Source: Brachybacterium sp. SGAir0954 (GTDB taxonomy: Bacteria; Actinomycetota; Actinomycetes; Actinomycetales; Dermabacteraceae). From it: a stretch of DNA of 64,000 nt. Every line of letters begins with the position of its first letter. The first letter of the stretch is position 1. Location: positions 3,162,001-3,226,000 of the forward strand of contig NZ_CP027295.1 of the NCBI RefSeq assembly GCF_005490785.1, in the 5' to 3' direction. The position numbers were made by a program, and so were the translations under genes. Positions 28,950-38,126 of the stretch are shown piece by piece. Below the pieces are notes generated by a model. The model saw nothing but the letters and a program-made list of their open reading frames with translations, ran no database searches and had not been told where the DNA came from.

Positions 28950-29840
28950 TCAGGCGAGGCCCTTGACGATCTCGCGCATGAGATCGGCGGTCTCGGTGGG
29001 GGTCTTGCCCACCTTCACGCCGGCGGCCTCGAGGGCCTCCTTCTTCGCCTGCGCGGTGCCGGCGGAGCCGGAGACGATCGCGCCGGCGTGGCCCATGGTC
29101 TTGCCCTCGGGGGCGGTGAAGCCCGCGACGTAGCCGACCACCGGCTTGGACATGTTGTCCTTGATGTACGCGGCGGCGCGCTCCTCGGCGTCGCCGCCGA
29201 TCTCGCCGATCATCACGACGCCCACGGTGTCGGGATCGTTCTCGAAGGCCTCGAGCGCGTCGATGTGCGTGGTCCCGATGACCGGGTCCCCGCCGATGCC
29301 GATCGCGGTCGTGAAGCCGATGTCCGCGAGCTCGTACATCATCTGGTAGGTCAGCGTGCCGGACTTGGAGACCAGGCCCAGCTTGCCGGCGCCCGTGATG
29401 TTCGCGGGGGTGATGCCGGCGTTGGACTTCCCGGGGCTGATGAGGCCCGGGCAGTTCGGGCCGATGATGCGGGTGGTGCCCTTGCCCTGCGCGTAGTTGA
29501 AGAACTCCGCGGAGTCCTTGACCGGGATGCCCTCGGTGATGACCACGAGCAGCGGGATCGCCGCATCGATGGCCTCGAGCGCCGCATCCTTGGCGAACTT
29601 CGGAGGCACGAAGACGACCGAGACGTTCGCGCCGGTGGCCTCCATGGCCTCGGCGACGGAGCCGAAGACCGGCACCTCGTGGCCGCCCTCGAAGGCGACG
29701 GACTGGCCGGCCTTGCGGGGGTTCACGCCGCCCACGATCTGCGTGCCCGAGTCGAGCATGCGCTGGGAGTGCTTCATACCCTCCGAGCCCGTCATGCCCT
29801 GGACGATGACCTTGCTGTTCTCATCGAGGAAGATCGACAT
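28950..29840 (-). CDS. sucD: succinyl-CoA synthetase (succinate-CoA ligase), alpha subunit
   Basis: The CoA-binding, phosphohistidine-carrying subunit of the TCA-cycle enzyme that couples succinyl-CoA cleavage to nucleotide triphosphate formation. The 296-residue protein opens with [18 protein letters not shown], has the CoA-site segment GGVNPRKAG, and contains [14 protein letters not shown]. The phosphorylated histidine is His251 in [12 protein letters not shown]. It starts 9 bp after the sucC stop with AGGGACCGCC upstream and ends before a strong terminator. Length and motifs are canonical. Confidence 0.97.
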   Translation of the reverse strand: MSIFLDENSKVIVQGMTGSEGMKHSQRMLDSGTQIVGGVNPRKAGQSVAFEGGHEVPVFGSVAEAMEATGANVSVVFVPPKFAKDAALEAIDAAIPLLVVITEGIPVKDSAEFFNYAQGKGTTRIIGPNCPGLISPGKSNAGITPANITGAGKLGLVSKSGTLTYQMMYELADIGFTTAIGIGGDPVIGTTHIDALEAFENDPDTVGVVMIGEIGGDAEERAAAYIKDNMSKPVVGYVAGFTAPEGKTMGHAGAIVSGSAGTAQAKKEALEAAGVKVGKTPTETADLMREIVKGLA

Positions 29841-29849
29841 GGCGGTCCC

Positions 29850-31016
29850 TCACTTTCCGGCGGCGAGCTCGGCGACCTTGGCCGCGCCGCCGTCCATGGT
29901 GTCGGCCTGGGTGACGAGGGGGTGGGCGAGGTCCGCGAGGATCTTCCGCCCCTCCTCCACGTTGTTGCCGTCGAGGCGCACCACGAGCGGCTTGGTGGCG
30001 GCGTCGCCGAGCTTCTGCAGCGCGCCGACGATGCCGTTGGCGACCGCGTCGCAGGCGGTGATGCCGCCGAAGACGTTGACGAACACGGCGGAGACCTGCT
30101 CGTCGCCGAGGATGACGTCGAGGCCGTTGGCCATGACCTCCGCGGAGGCGCCGCCGCCGATGTCGAGGAAGTTCGCGGGCTTCACGCCGTGCGCCTCACC
30201 GGCGTAGGCGACCACGTCGAGGGTCGACATGACCAGGCCGGCGCCGTTGCCGATGATGCCGACCTCGCCGTCGAGCTTCACATAGTTGAGGTCGAGGGCC
30301 TTGGCCTTCGCCTCGAGCGGGTCCTCGGACTTGGTGTCCACGAGGGCGGTGTGGTCCTCGTGGCGGAACTCGGCGTTCTCATCGAGCGTGACCTTGCCGT
30401 CGAGCGCGACGATGTCGCCGGCGCCGGTCTTCACGAGCGGGTTCACCTCGACGAGGGTCGCGTCCTCCTCGCGGTAGACGTCCCAGAGCTTCTGCAGCAC
30501 GGGGGCGACCTTCGCGCCGGTCTCGGCGTCGAACCTCGCGGCCTCGACGATCTCCTTCGCCTTGGCCTCGTCGATGCCCACGTTCGGGTCCACGGCGACG
30601 CGGGCGAGGGCCTCGGGCCGCTCGACGGCGAGCTGCTCGATCTCCATGCCGCCCTCGACGGAGCACATGGCGAGGTAGTTGCGGTTCGCGCGGTCCAGCA
30701 GCAGCGAGAAGTAGTACTCCTCGGCGATGTCGGCACCGGCGGCGACCATGACGCGGTGCACGGTGTGGCCCTTGATGTCCATGCCGAGGATCTCGGAGGC
30801 CTTCTGCTCCGCCTCCTCGGGGGACTTCGCGACCTTCACGCCGCCCGCCTTGCCACGACCGCCGGTCTTGACCTGGGCCTTGACGACGACGACGGGGGTG
30901 CCGAGCTGCTCTGCGGCTGCTCGGGCGGCGGCGGGATCTTCCGCGACGACTCCTCCGAGCACGGGAACCCCGTGCTTCTCGAAGATGTCGCGGGCCTGGT
31001 ATTCGAACAGGTCCAC
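29850..31016 (-). CDS. sucC: succinyl-CoA synthetase (succinate-CoA ligase), beta subunit
   Basis: The ATP-grasp subunit that binds nucleotide and partners SucD. The 388-residue protein starts [19 protein letters not shown] and carries [36 protein letters not shown] and [14 protein letters not shown], all canonical for SucC. The GTG at 31016 follows AAGGAA. The in-frame upstream extension is not conserved. A minus-strand -10 box TACGCT at 31093-31098 predicts a leader of about 70 bases containing short GC-rich inverted repeats. This is the first gene of the sucCD operon. Confidence 0.97.
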   Translation of the reverse strand: MDLFEYQARDIFEKHGVPVLGGVVAEDPAAARAAAEQLGTPVVVVKAQVKTGGRGKAGGVKVAKSPEEAEQKASEILGMDIKGHTVHRVMVAAGADIAEEYYFSLLLDRANRNYLAMCSVEGGMEIEQLAVERPEALARVAVDPNVGIDEAKAKEIVEAARFDAETGAKVAPVLQKLWDVYREEDATLVEVNPLVKTGAGDIVALDGKVTLDENAEFRHEDHTALVDTKSEDPLEAKAKALDLNYVKLDGEVGIIGNGAGLVMSTLDVVAYAGEAHGVKPANFLDIGGGASAEVMANGLDVILGDEQVSAVFVNVFGGITACDAVANGIVGALQKLGDAATKPLVVRLDGNNVEEGRKILADLAHPLVTQADTMDGGAAKVAELAAGK

Positions 31017-31205
31017 GGGGTGAGTTTCCTTCCCAGTCGGCAGCGGGCGACCGGCCGCCTTCGGCCTCGGGGCCGCCCCTGTGATCGGTGCCAGCGTAGC
31101 CGCTCCACCAGGGGTTCCCGGACGCCTCCGCGGCAGCGTGCCCGCCGTCACAGCGGCCGCGGGGCCCGTGACGCAGGTCCCAGGGTCCACGACTACGATG
31201 GCGCG

Positions 31206-31469
31206 ATGAGCCGCTCCTCCCGCAGCCTCACCCAGCGCATCCGCGAGCACCTCGGTTTCAGCGTGGTCGCGATCCTCGTGCTGTTCATCCTGCTGCGCCT
31301 GCTCGGTGTCCGCTCCACGGTCTCCGGCTTCTTCTTCAGCGTGCTCATCACCCTCGCGCTGAACGTCGGCCTGTCCTACTGGTCGGAGCACCGCGCCCGC
31401 ACCGCGCGGCGGAACCCGCCGGCGCAGGGCGGCGGGGACATCCGCTGGCGCGAGGACGACCGCCGCTGA
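31206..31469 (+). CDS. Small membrane protein (DUF4229-like), function unknown
   Basis: An 87-residue protein with two hydrophobic segments (about residues 19-37 and 43-60, [20 protein letters not shown] and [20 protein letters not shown]) flanked by Arg-rich ends. This layout fits small actinobacterial DUF4229-type proteins; the family name is tentative. The ATG at 31206 sits 6 bases after the -10 box TACGAT (31194-31199), so it is predicted leaderless. It is divergent from sucC and 32 bp ahead of another small membrane gene, which may share its transcript. Confidence 0.7.
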   Translation: MSRSSRSLTQRIREHLGFSVVAILVLFILLRLLGVRSTVSGFFFSVLITLALNVGLSYWSEHRARTARRNPPAQGGGDIRWREDDRR

Positions 31470-31501
31470 GCCGCGGCGAGGACGGAGCACGAGGAGACGC
31501 G

Positions 31502-31894
31502 ATGGCCGACTGGAAGACCTATGTGAAGGCCGCGCAGAACACGGCCAAGAAGCAGGCGCCCGGGGCGAAGCGCGCTGTGCAGGACTCCGCGGAGAGGGCC
31601 CGGCGCAGCGCGAACGCGTATGCCACCGTCGCCGGCCGCACCGCGCAGCGCGCGGGCGACCGGGCGAAGTCGGAGGGCCTGGGCGGGAAGATCGCCCGCG
31701 CCTTCCGCGACGCGCTGCTGATCGGCGGCTCGCTGCTCGCGATCTGGGGCGTGCTCTACGCGGCGGGGCTGCCCATCCCGTTCACGGCCGTGATCGTCGC
31801 GGTGCTGATCATCGTGCTCATCGCCTTCGCGAGCAGCCTCTACGCGAACGTCCGCCGGCAGCGGGAGCGCGCCGCGGATCCCCGCGACCGGTGA
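31502..31894 (+). CDS. Small membrane protein with basic amphipathic N-terminus, function unknown
   Basis: A 130-residue protein. The first 70 residues are Lys/Arg/Ala-rich and probably helical ([21 protein letters not shown]). Two membrane segments follow (about 75-92 and 97-115), then a short Arg-rich tail. No enzymatic motif is visible. GAGGAG precedes the ATG at 31502, and it lies 32 bp behind the previous small membrane gene, probably in one transcript. Its stop overlaps the GTG of a decayed VOC-family gene. Confidence 0.7.
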   Translation: MADWKTYVKAAQNTAKKQAPGAKRAVQDSAERARRSANAYATVAGRTAQRAGDRAKSEGLGGKIARAFRDALLIGGSLLAIWGVLYAAGLPIPFTAVIVAVLIIVLIAFASSLYANVRRQRERAADPRDR

Positions 31895-31989
31895 CGGTCC
31901 CCTCCCCCGGCGCCCGCGGCGCGCTGCACCACCTCGAGCTGTGGACCGGCGACCTCGCCGCGGCCGCACCGGGGCTCAGAGCTTCGTGA
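31891..31989 (+). pseudogene. 5' remnant of a VOC/glyoxalase-family gene
   Basis: A GTG overlapping the preceding stop (GTGA) opens a 32-codon frame containing GALHHLELWTGDLAAA, the typical first beta-strand of vicinal-oxygen-chelate proteins with its metal-binding His. The frame then runs into the end of pcrA, which overlaps it in antisense. The gene probably once continued this operon and was cut by a deletion. The call rests on a short match. Confidence 0.55.
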
Positions 31990-34750
31990 GCGGGGCGTAG
32001 CGCAGCAGCAGCCGCTTGGTGCCGTGCGGCGCCTTGAACTGCACCTCGACCTGGGTCTTCTCCCCCTGGCCGGCGACCTCGGAGACCATGCCCATGCCGA
32101 AGGAGTCATGGGTGACCCGGTCCCCCACTGCGAGCTGCGGGAGCGACGCGGTCGGGGTGGGCGTGCGGCCCGAGCCGAAGCTGCTCGTGCGCCTGACGTC
32201 GCTGCGGCCGCCGCCGATCCCGCCGGAGAAGGAGGGCCCGCGACCACCGGATCCGCCCGAGCTCCCGTACCCGCCGGAGCCGCCCCGGCCGCCGTAGCCC
32301 ACGCCGCTCAGCGAGGAGCCGGCGCGCGCGACGTCGAGCACCTCGTCGGGGACCTCGTCGAGGAAGCGGCTGGCGGGCATGAACTGCGGGGCGCCCCAGG
32401 TCGCGCGCATCTGGGCGCGCGTGAGGTAGAGCTTCTCGCGGGCACGGGTGATGCCCACGTACGCGAGCCGCCGCTCCTCCTCGAGCTCCGTGGGATCAGA
32501 GAGGGTGCGCTGGTGCGGGAAGGTGCCGTCCTCCATGCCGGTGAGGAACACGACCGGGAACTCGAGACCCTTCGCGGTGTGGAGGGTCATGAGGGTGACG
32601 AACTGGTCCTCACCCCCGGGGACCTGGTCCGCATCCGCCACGAGTGCGACCTTCTCGAGGAAGGCGTCCAGCAGCGTCGCGTCGGGGTCCTCGACGCTCG
32701 GCAGGCGCGTGCCCGCCGCGCCGTCCCCCGCGCCCTCGGCGGCCGACGCCGCGTCGGCCCCTCCGGCGGTGGCCCCGCCGGCCGTGGCGGCCCCGGCCCC
32801 GTCGGACGTGGCGGTGCCGTCGGCCCCGTCCGCGCCGACGGCTCCGTCGAGCTCCTCGTCCTCCGCCTCGCTCGCGGCGGCGGCCATGGCCTCCTGCTGC
32901 GCTTCGAACTCGGCGGCGACGCTGATGAGCTCCGCGAGGTTCTCGAGACGCGACTCGTCCTGCGGGTCGTCGCTGCCCTGGAGCTCCGCGTAGTAGCCGG
33001 ACTTCGTGAGGATCGCCTCGAGCAGCTCCGCGGGCGTCACGCCCTGCTCGCTCAGCTCCCGCAGCTCGTCGAGCATGACGACGAACAGGCGCACGGCGTT
33101 CAGGGAGCGCGTGGCGATGCCCGGCGCCTCCTCGGCGCGGCGCAGCGCCTCGCCGAACCCGATCCGCTCCCGCTCGGCGAGCATGGCGACCGCGGCCTCC
33201 GCCCGGTCCCCGATGCCGCGCTTGGGCACGTTGAGGATGCGGCGCAGGTTGACCTCGTCCTCGGGGTTCGCGAGGACCTGCAGGTAGGCGAGGGCGTCCT
33301 TGATCTCCCGGCGCTCGTAGAAGCGCGTCCCGCCCACGACCTTGTACGGCAGGCCCACGCGGATCAGCTGGTCCTCGAGCGCGCGCGACTGGGCGTTGGC
33401 GCGGTAGAAGATCGCGACGTCGCCCGCGCGGCGCCCGGCGTCGACGAGGGCGTCGATCTGCCGGCCGATGTAGCGCGCCTCGGAGGCCTCGTCGTCAGCG
33501 ACGTAGAGGGTGATCTTCTCCCCGGAGCCGTGGTCGGTCCACAGGTTCTTGCGGCGCCGCCCCTCGTTGCCCGCGATGAGCGTGTTCGCCGCGGAGAGGA
33601 TGTTCTGCGTCGAGCGGTAGTTCTGCTCCAGCACGATCGTGCGCGCGGAGGGGAAGTCCTGCTCGAACTCGACGATGTTGCGGATCGTCGCACCGCGGAA
33701 CGCGTAGATGGACTGGTCGGAGTCGCCGACGACGGTGAGGTCCGCCCGCGGGTCCTCCCCCACGAGCTCCTGGACGAGCGCGTACTGGGCGGGGTTCGTG
33801 TCCTGGTACTCGTCCACCATGAGGTGGCGGAAGCGGCGCCGGTAGCCCTCGCGGATCGCCGGGTTCTCCCGCAGCATCTGCACCGTGAGGCCGATCAGGT
33901 CGTCGAAGTCCACCGCGTTCGCCTGGCGGAGGCGCTCGGTGTAGTTCGTGTAGATGCGCGCGAGGGTCTTCTCGAAGGGGTTCTTCGCGGTCTCCGCCTG
34001 GTCCGCGAAGTCGATCGGGTCCACGAGCTCGTTCTTGAGCGCGGAGATCCGCGCCGCGATCGCGCGCGGCGCGTTCTTCTTCGTGTCCAGCTCGAGGTCC
34101 TTGGAGATCGTGGTGATCAGCCGCAGGGAGTCCGCGCTGTCGTAGATCGTGAAGGAGCTCTTCAGGCCCGCCGCCTGCGCGTCGCGGCGCAGGATCCGCA
34201 CGCAGGCGCTGTGGAAGGTGGAGACCCACATACCGGCCGACGCGGGGCCCACGAGCTCCGCGACGCGTTCGCGCATCTCCGCGGCGGCCTTGTTCGTGAA
34301 GGTGATCGCCAGGATCTCGCCGGGCAGCGCCTCGCCGGAGCGGAGCAGGTGGGCGATGCGCCGGGTGAGGACCCGGGTCTTGCCGGAGCCGGCGCCGGCG
34401 ACGATCAGCAGCGGCCCGCCGCGGTGCTCGACGGCCTCGCGCTGGGGCCCGTTGAGGTCCTCGACGAGCACGGCGAGGGCGGCGGGGTCGACCTGGCGGC
34501 GCGGCGCGGGCACGCGGGCGACGGCCTGCTGCAGCGCGGGCGGGGCCGGGGTCCACGGGGCGTCCCCCGCGAAGGGATCCTCCTCCTCGGGGCCGTCCTC
34601 CTCCGGCGGGGCGTCCTCGACGGGCGCCTCCTCCGGCGGGACGTCCGCCTCGAGATCGTCCCGGCGCGCGGGGGCGGCCGGATCCGCACGCACCCCTTCG
34701 AGGGTGCGGAAGGAGTCGGGGAGGGAGAGGTCGTCGAAGAGTGAGCTCAT
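31976..34750 (-). CDS. pcrA: ATP-dependent DNA helicase PcrA/UvrD
   Basis: A superfamily 1A 3'-5' helicase acting in nucleotide-excision repair, replication-fork maintenance and plasmid replication. The 924-residue protein has an acidic, Pro-rich N-terminal extension of about 90 residues. It then shows Walker A GAGSGKT (119-125), VDEYQDTNPAQY, GDSDQSIYAFRGA, and the later motifs LMTLHTAKGLEFPVVFL and RLAYVGITRAR. An Asp/Ala/Gly-rich insertion of about 60 residues splits the 2B region, and the C-terminus is Gly/Ser-rich and closes with a UvrD-type Tudor-like stretch (TQVEVQFKAPHGTKRLLL). The ATG at 34750 lies 9 bases behind TATCCT (34760-34765), so the leader is almost absent. Confidence 0.95.
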   Translation of the reverse strand: MSSLFDDLSLPDSFRTLEGVRADPAAPARRDDLEADVPPEEAPVEDAPPEEDGPEEEDPFAGDAPWTPAPPALQQAVARVPAPRRQVDPAALAVLVEDLNGPQREAVEHRGGPLLIVAGAGSGKTRVLTRRIAHLLRSGEALPGEILAITFTNKAAAEMRERVAELVGPASAGMWVSTFHSACVRILRRDAQAAGLKSSFTIYDSADSLRLITTISKDLELDTKKNAPRAIAARISALKNELVDPIDFADQAETAKNPFEKTLARIYTNYTERLRQANAVDFDDLIGLTVQMLRENPAIREGYRRRFRHLMVDEYQDTNPAQYALVQELVGEDPRADLTVVGDSDQSIYAFRGATIRNIVEFEQDFPSARTIVLEQNYRSTQNILSAANTLIAGNEGRRRKNLWTDHGSGEKITLYVADDEASEARYIGRQIDALVDAGRRAGDVAIFYRANAQSRALEDQLIRVGLPYKVVGGTRFYERREIKDALAYLQVLANPEDEVNLRRILNVPKRGIGDRAEAAVAMLAERERIGFGEALRRAEEAPGIATRSLNAVRLFVVMLDELRELSEQGVTPAELLEAILTKSGYYAELQGSDDPQDESRLENLAELISVAAEFEAQQEAMAAAASEAEDEELDGAVGADGADGTATSDGAGAATAGGATAGGADAASAAEGAGDGAAGTRLPSVEDPDATLLDAFLEKVALVADADQVPGGEDQFVTLMTLHTAKGLEFPVVFLTGMEDGTFPHQRTLSDPTELEEERRLAYVGITRAREKLYLTRAQMRATWGAPQFMPASRFLDEVPDEVLDVARAGSSLSGVGYGGRGGSGGYGSSGGSGGRGPSFSGGIGGGRSDVRRTSSFGSGRTPTPTASLPQLAVGDRVTHDSFGMGMVSEVAGQGEKTQVEVQFKAPHGTKRLLLRYAPLTKL

Positions 34751-34770
34751 GGCCCACCCAGGATAGGCGC

Positions 34771-34801
34771 GGGCCCCGACGGCGCAGCGCCGACGGGGCC
34801 C
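34771..34801 (-). terminator. Terminator downstream of the 34825 membrane gene
   Basis: A 14-bp stem (34771-34784 with 34788-34801) with a single A-A mismatch and a CAG loop lies between the stop of the upstream minus-strand gene and the pcrA promoter. Confidence 0.7.
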
Positions 34802-34824
34802 GGTGTGGACGAGGTCTCCGCGGC

Positions 34825-35160
34825 TCAGACGAAGACGGCGATGACGATGTTCGCGATGATCGCGACGGGGATGCCGAACCACACGACGCCGGGCGTCTCG
34901 GCGCGGCGGTTCTTCGCGACGAAGGCGAAGGCGGTCGCGACCAGCGCGAGGAGGAACTTCACGCCGAGCTTGGCCTGGTTCGCGTCACCGCCGACGGACA
35001 CCAGGATCATCAGCACGAGGCCGAACACGAGCGCGCCCGCGGCGGCGTGCGCCATGCCGGGGTTCGGCTCCTTCGTGCGGGCGGCCGCGACCCAGGTGCC
35101 AAGGGCCATGGCCCAGCAGATCATGTGCAGGACGACGAACAGGGAGATCAGGAAGGACAT
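34825..35160 (-). CDS. Small four-segment integral membrane protein, function unknown
   Basis: A 111-residue hydrophobic protein with about four membrane segments (MSFLISLFVVLHMICWAMAL, AAGALVFGLVLMILVSVGG, KLGVKFLLALVATAFAFVA, and a C-terminal VVWFGIPVAIIANIVIAVFV). The repeated Ala/Gly/Phe pattern resembles small actinobacterial heme- or quinone-type membrane proteins, but no ligand motif is strong enough for a name. The ATG at 35160 lies 6 bases behind the -10 box TACCCT (35167-35172). A GGAGG inside that spacer blurs the distinction between a leaderless and a short-leader message. Confidence 0.68.
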   Translation of the reverse strand: MSFLISLFVVLHMICWAMALGTWVAAARTKEPNPGMAHAAAGALVFGLVLMILVSVGGDANQAKLGVKFLLALVATAFAFVAKNRRAETPGVVWFGIPVAIIANIVIAVFV

Positions 35161-35220
35161 GCCTCCAGGGTACGTCCCCGGTGCCCGCCGCTCCCCCAGG
35201 TCACGTGCGAGAATCGGCAG

Positions 35221-36387
35221 ATGCCCGAGCCCCGCCGCGACGCCGCTCCCCCGCCCTCGCACGAGTCGGCGGATCCGGCCTGGCTGACCGACGAGCAGCT
35301 CGCCGCGCAGGCTCCGCACCTGGGCCGGGGTCGGATCCTCGCGGCCCTCGCCTCTCTGCTCCTCGTGGGAGCGCTGCTGGGGTGGGCGCTGCCCCGCCTG
35401 ACCGGTACCACGTGGACCGAGATCGGCGGCGCGCTGGGCGCCCTGCCCGCCTGGGCGCTGCCCGCCGCGGTGCTCGCCGGGGTGCTCGCGCTCGCGCTCG
35501 AGGCCCGCACCGTGCAGGTCGCCGTCACCGGCTCGCGCTATCCCGCGGCGCTGCAGGGGCATTCCGCCGCGACCGCGGTCTCCGTGGCCGTGCCCGGCGG
35601 CGGGATCATCGGGACCTTCCTGCTGGGTCTCGTGCTCCGCCGGCGCGGCAGCACCCTGCTCACGATCCTCGTGGGCGTGATCGCCGCCTCCCTCGTCGAG
35701 CTCGTGATCGGCTCCATGCTGATCCCCGTCCTCGGGCTCGGGAGCTACGCGGTCGTCTCGTCGACCGGTGCGGCGTCCGTGGACCTGCCCGGGGGGATCG
35801 GCGCGGCGATCGCGACCGTCCTCGTCGCGCTGCTGTGCCTGGGCCTGCTGACCCTCGCGCTGCGCCGCGGGGTTCTGAGCACCCTCCTGGAGCAGGCGGG
35901 TCGCCTCACGGATCTCCCGGACCTGCGCGATCCCGCACGGAAGGAGGCCGACGCCGCCCTCGCCCCGGCGGAGCAGGACGAGTCCCGCCGGGCCGTCTTC
36001 CTCGGCACCGTGCTCGAGCAGCGGGACCGGCTGGTCACCCTGCTCCGGCGTCGCCCCGCAGGCCTGCTGGTCCCCACCCTGCTCGCCCGCGCCGTGCAGC
36101 TGCTCTCGCTCTGGCTGGCGCTGCGGGCGGTGGACGTCGTGCTCCCGCTGCTGCTCGTGCTCGTCGTCTACGCGCTGGGGCGGCTGCTCGCCCTCGTCCC
36201 GCTCACCCCCGGCGGCACGGGGATCGCGGAGACCGCCGGGGCGGCGCTGCTCGTCGCGATCGGCGTCCCGGCCGCCGCCGCGGCCTCCGCGATGCTGCTG
36301 CTCATGGTGACGACGACCCTCGTGCCGATCGTGATCGGCGCGGTCGCCGCGGCGCTCCTGCCCCGGCGGCGCAGCGTCTCCGCCTGA
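35221..36387 (+). CDS. Flippase-like membrane protein, lysylphosphatidylglycerol-synthase TM domain / UPF0104 family
   Basis: A 388-residue protein with about eight membrane segments. The family signature is ALVPLTPGGTGIAETAGAALLVAIGVP (about residues 321-347), the re-entrant loop of UPF0104/YbhN and the MprF flippase half. The first segment follows a soluble N-terminus of about 40 residues. The middle cytoplasmic loop (about 225-275) is charged. MprF-type proteins move modified lipids; the cargo here is unknown, and no lysyltransferase domain is attached. The ATG at 35221 sits 6 bases behind GAGAAT, a weaker -10 candidate. Confidence 0.78.
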   Translation: MPEPRRDAAPPPSHESADPAWLTDEQLAAQAPHLGRGRILAALASLLLVGALLGWALPRLTGTTWTEIGGALGALPAWALPAAVLAGVLALALEARTVQVAVTGSRYPAALQGHSAATAVSVAVPGGGIIGTFLLGLVLRRRGSTLLTILVGVIAASLVELVIGSMLIPVLGLGSYAVVSSTGAASVDLPGGIGAAIATVLVALLCLGLLTLALRRGVLSTLLEQAGRLTDLPDLRDPARKEADAALAPAEQDESRRAVFLGTVLEQRDRLVTLLRRRPAGLLVPTLLARAVQLLSLWLALRAVDVVLPLLLVLVVYALGRLLALVPLTPGGTGIAETAGAALLVAIGVPAAAAASAMLLLMVTTTLVPIVIGAVAAALLPRRRSVSA

Positions 36388-36407
36388 GGGTCGCCTCAGG
36401 CGACGGC

Positions 36408-36899
36408 TCAGTCCTCGAGATCGTCCGGCGTGGACTGACCGAGGTCGTCGGAGACGTGCAACGGGGCGGGGGCCGCCCCTCCGGGCAGCGGGAACCCGCC
36501 GATCCCGGCACCCTGCTCCGCCCCCACGAAGCGCGCGACGGCCCGCACGTGGTGCCCGGCCTCCTCGCCGCGCCCCAGGAACCCGGCGCCCGCGTAGCCG
36601 CCGAGCCGGCGACCGCTGCGGCGCTCGATCCGCTCGGCGTGCCGCTCGAGCTCCCCGGCGCGTCCGCGCAGCATCGCGGCGGCCCGGCCCAGCGCGGGAT
36701 AGGCGCCCTCCGACCACTGCTCCAGGAGGTCCTCCCCCGCGGCAGGGCCGTCGGCCCCGGACGGCTCCGGCTCCGGCCCGGATCCGGCGAGGGCGCCGAG
36801 CCCGTGGGAGACGCGCAGCCGCAGCAGGGTCAGGCGGTCCGCGCCGCGGCGCAGGGCGGAGGCGTGATGTCGCAGGTCAGAGTCCATCGCTCGGTGCAC
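36408..36899 (-). CDS. Hypothetical Arg/Gly-rich helical protein, last gene of the bldC operon
   Basis: A protein of at most 163 residues that I do not recognise. The N-terminal half has heptad-like hydrophobics in a basic helix (HHASALRRGADRLTLLRLRVSHGLGAL). A second helix follows near 65-100 with alternating Arg/Glu, and the C-terminus is Gly/Pro-rich and ends acidic (DDLGQSTPDDLED). Helical ESX-like or secretion-associated proteins look similar, but no WXG motif is present. The start is uncertain: GTG 36899 or ATG 36887 (MDSDLRHH). Both overlap the end of the hydrolase gene, indicating coupled translation. Confidence 0.55.
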   Translation of the reverse strand: MHRAMDSDLRHHASALRRGADRLTLLRLRVSHGLGALAGSGPEPEPSGADGPAAGEDLLEQWSEGAYPALGRAAAMLRGRAGELERHAERIERRSGRRLGGYAGAGFLGRGEEAGHHVRAVARFVGAEQGAGIGGFPLPGGAAPAPLHVSDDLGQSTPDDLED

Positions 36900-37914
36900 C
36901 CCCGCTGCTCGCCGTCCTCGGGCCCCCGGCCGTGCCGCCCGGGGACTGCTGCCTGCCCATCGTAGGGCCGTCCGGCGGCGCGGGAAGCTCCTCGAGCCAC
37001 CCGTCGAGCACGTCGATCGCGGCTGTCCGCACGGACTCCTCCGAGAGGAACACCTCGTGGCGGGCGCCGGGGAGCGCGACGACCCGCACGGACGGCCCGA
37101 GCCGCCTCCCGGCGGAGGCGATCGCGCGGACGTCGAGCACCACGTCCGCGCGCCGCATCGACTCCTGGAAGCGGAACCCGAGCCGGCTGCGCTCGGAGTG
37201 CAGGACGAGCACCGGCACGGTGAGCGGACCGGCCGCGGCGAGGCGGTGCTGGCCGTCGAGCACCGCGGCGAGCGTGGAGGTCGGGAAGCGGTGGCCGCCG
37301 GGCGGCTTGAGCTCGAGGTCGTAGTGGTACTCGCCGCCGTAGTCGCGGTGCACGGTGCGCACGTAGTGCGACGGCCCCGGCGGGAGCACGGGCAGGTCGC
37401 CCCTCCGCGCCGCGAGGGCCGCGATCGGCGCCTCGAGCAGGGCGCGTGCGGCCCGACCCAGGTGCATCTCGAGCCACGGGGAGTTCAGCGCGAGCGCGGC
37501 GACGGCGCCCGGTCGGCGCTGCGCGTACAGCGCGGCGACGAGCCCGCCCGTGGAATGCGCGAGCAGGACGGGAGGCGTCCCGATGATCCGGAGCGCGGCA
37601 TCGAGCTCACGGTCGTACCGGGAGAGGTGGTCGATCGCGGTGGGCGTCTGGCCCGGCAGCAGGCTGCGGCCGTGCTTGCGCAGGTCCAGCCCCCAGACGT
37701 CGTGACCGGACGCGCCGAGGTGGTCGAGCAGGTCCCGGTCCAGCACGTAGTCGGACCACCCGTGCAGCGCGAGCACCGGGGGGCGTCGTCGCTCCTGCGG
37801 TGCGTCCTCCTGCTCGCGATGGACGAGGGTGGCGATCAGCGGCCCCTCGGCGTCCTCGCCGAGATCGATCCGCCGCGCCGTGTATCCGGCCCCGAAGACG
37901 GGGTCGCGGATCAT
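36877..37914 (-). CDS. Alpha/beta hydrolase, monoacylglycerol-lipase-like
   Basis: A 345-residue serine hydrolase. It shows LALHGWSDYVLD (oxyanion region near residue 50), LDLRKHGRS, the nucleophile in LLAHSTGGLVAALYAQ (Ser near 122), and a late GARHEVFLSEE with the likely catalytic His. The HGWSDY/KHGRS pattern suits lysophospholipase or monoglyceride-lipase type enzymes. The substrate is unknown. The C-terminal 35 residues are Gly/Pro-rich and probably disordered. The ATG overlaps the BldC stop (ATGA), so it is coupled to the regulator gene. Confidence 0.84.
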   Translation of the reverse strand: MIRDPVFGAGYTARRIDLGEDAEGPLIATLVHREQEDAPQERRRPPVLALHGWSDYVLDRDLLDHLGASGHDVWGLDLRKHGRSLLPGQTPTAIDHLSRYDRELDAALRIIGTPPVLLAHSTGGLVAALYAQRRPGAVAALALNSPWLEMHLGRAARALLEAPIAALAARRGDLPVLPPGPSHYVRTVHRDYGGEYHYDLELKPPGGHRFPTSTLAAVLDGQHRLAAAGPLTVPVLVLHSERSRLGFRFQESMRRADVVLDVRAIASAGRRLGPSVRVVALPGARHEVFLSEESVRTAAIDVLDGWLEELPAPPDGPTMGRQQSPGGTAGGPRTASSGGAPSDGL

Positions 37915-38126
37915 GCGTCCCCGGAGCTCTCCTTGAGCAGCTCGATGACCTCGTGGCGATGGTAGCGGCGGTGGCCGCCGAGGGTGCGCATGTAGGACAG
38001 CTTCCCGGCCTGCGCCCAGCGGGTCACGGTCTTCGGGTCGACATGGAACATCTGGGCCACCTCGGCCGGCGTGAGCAGCTGCGTCTGCTCGTCACCGTTC
38101 GTGGGAGCGTCCGAGGATCCGTTCAT
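37911..38126 (-). CDS. bldC: BldC-type MerR-like DNA-binding protein
   Basis: A 71-residue helix-turn-helix protein. Residues about 17-66 (LLTPAEVAQMFHVDPKTVTRW, then AQAGKLSYMRTLGGHRRYHRHEV) are nearly the BldC consensus, including the RTLGGHRRY wing. BldC binds direct repeats cooperatively and controls the timing of development in Streptomyces; its role in non-sporulating actinobacteria is less clear. The start is ATG 38126, with AAAGG upstream. A TACGCT -10 box (fwd 38195-38200) predicts a leader of about 60 bases. It heads an operon with the hydrolase and the 36408 gene. The longer frame upstream reads through the promoter. Confidence 0.9.
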   Translation of the reverse strand: MNGSSDAPTNGDEQTQLLTPAEVAQMFHVDPKTVTRWAQAGKLSYMRTLGGHRRYHRHEVIELLKESSGDA

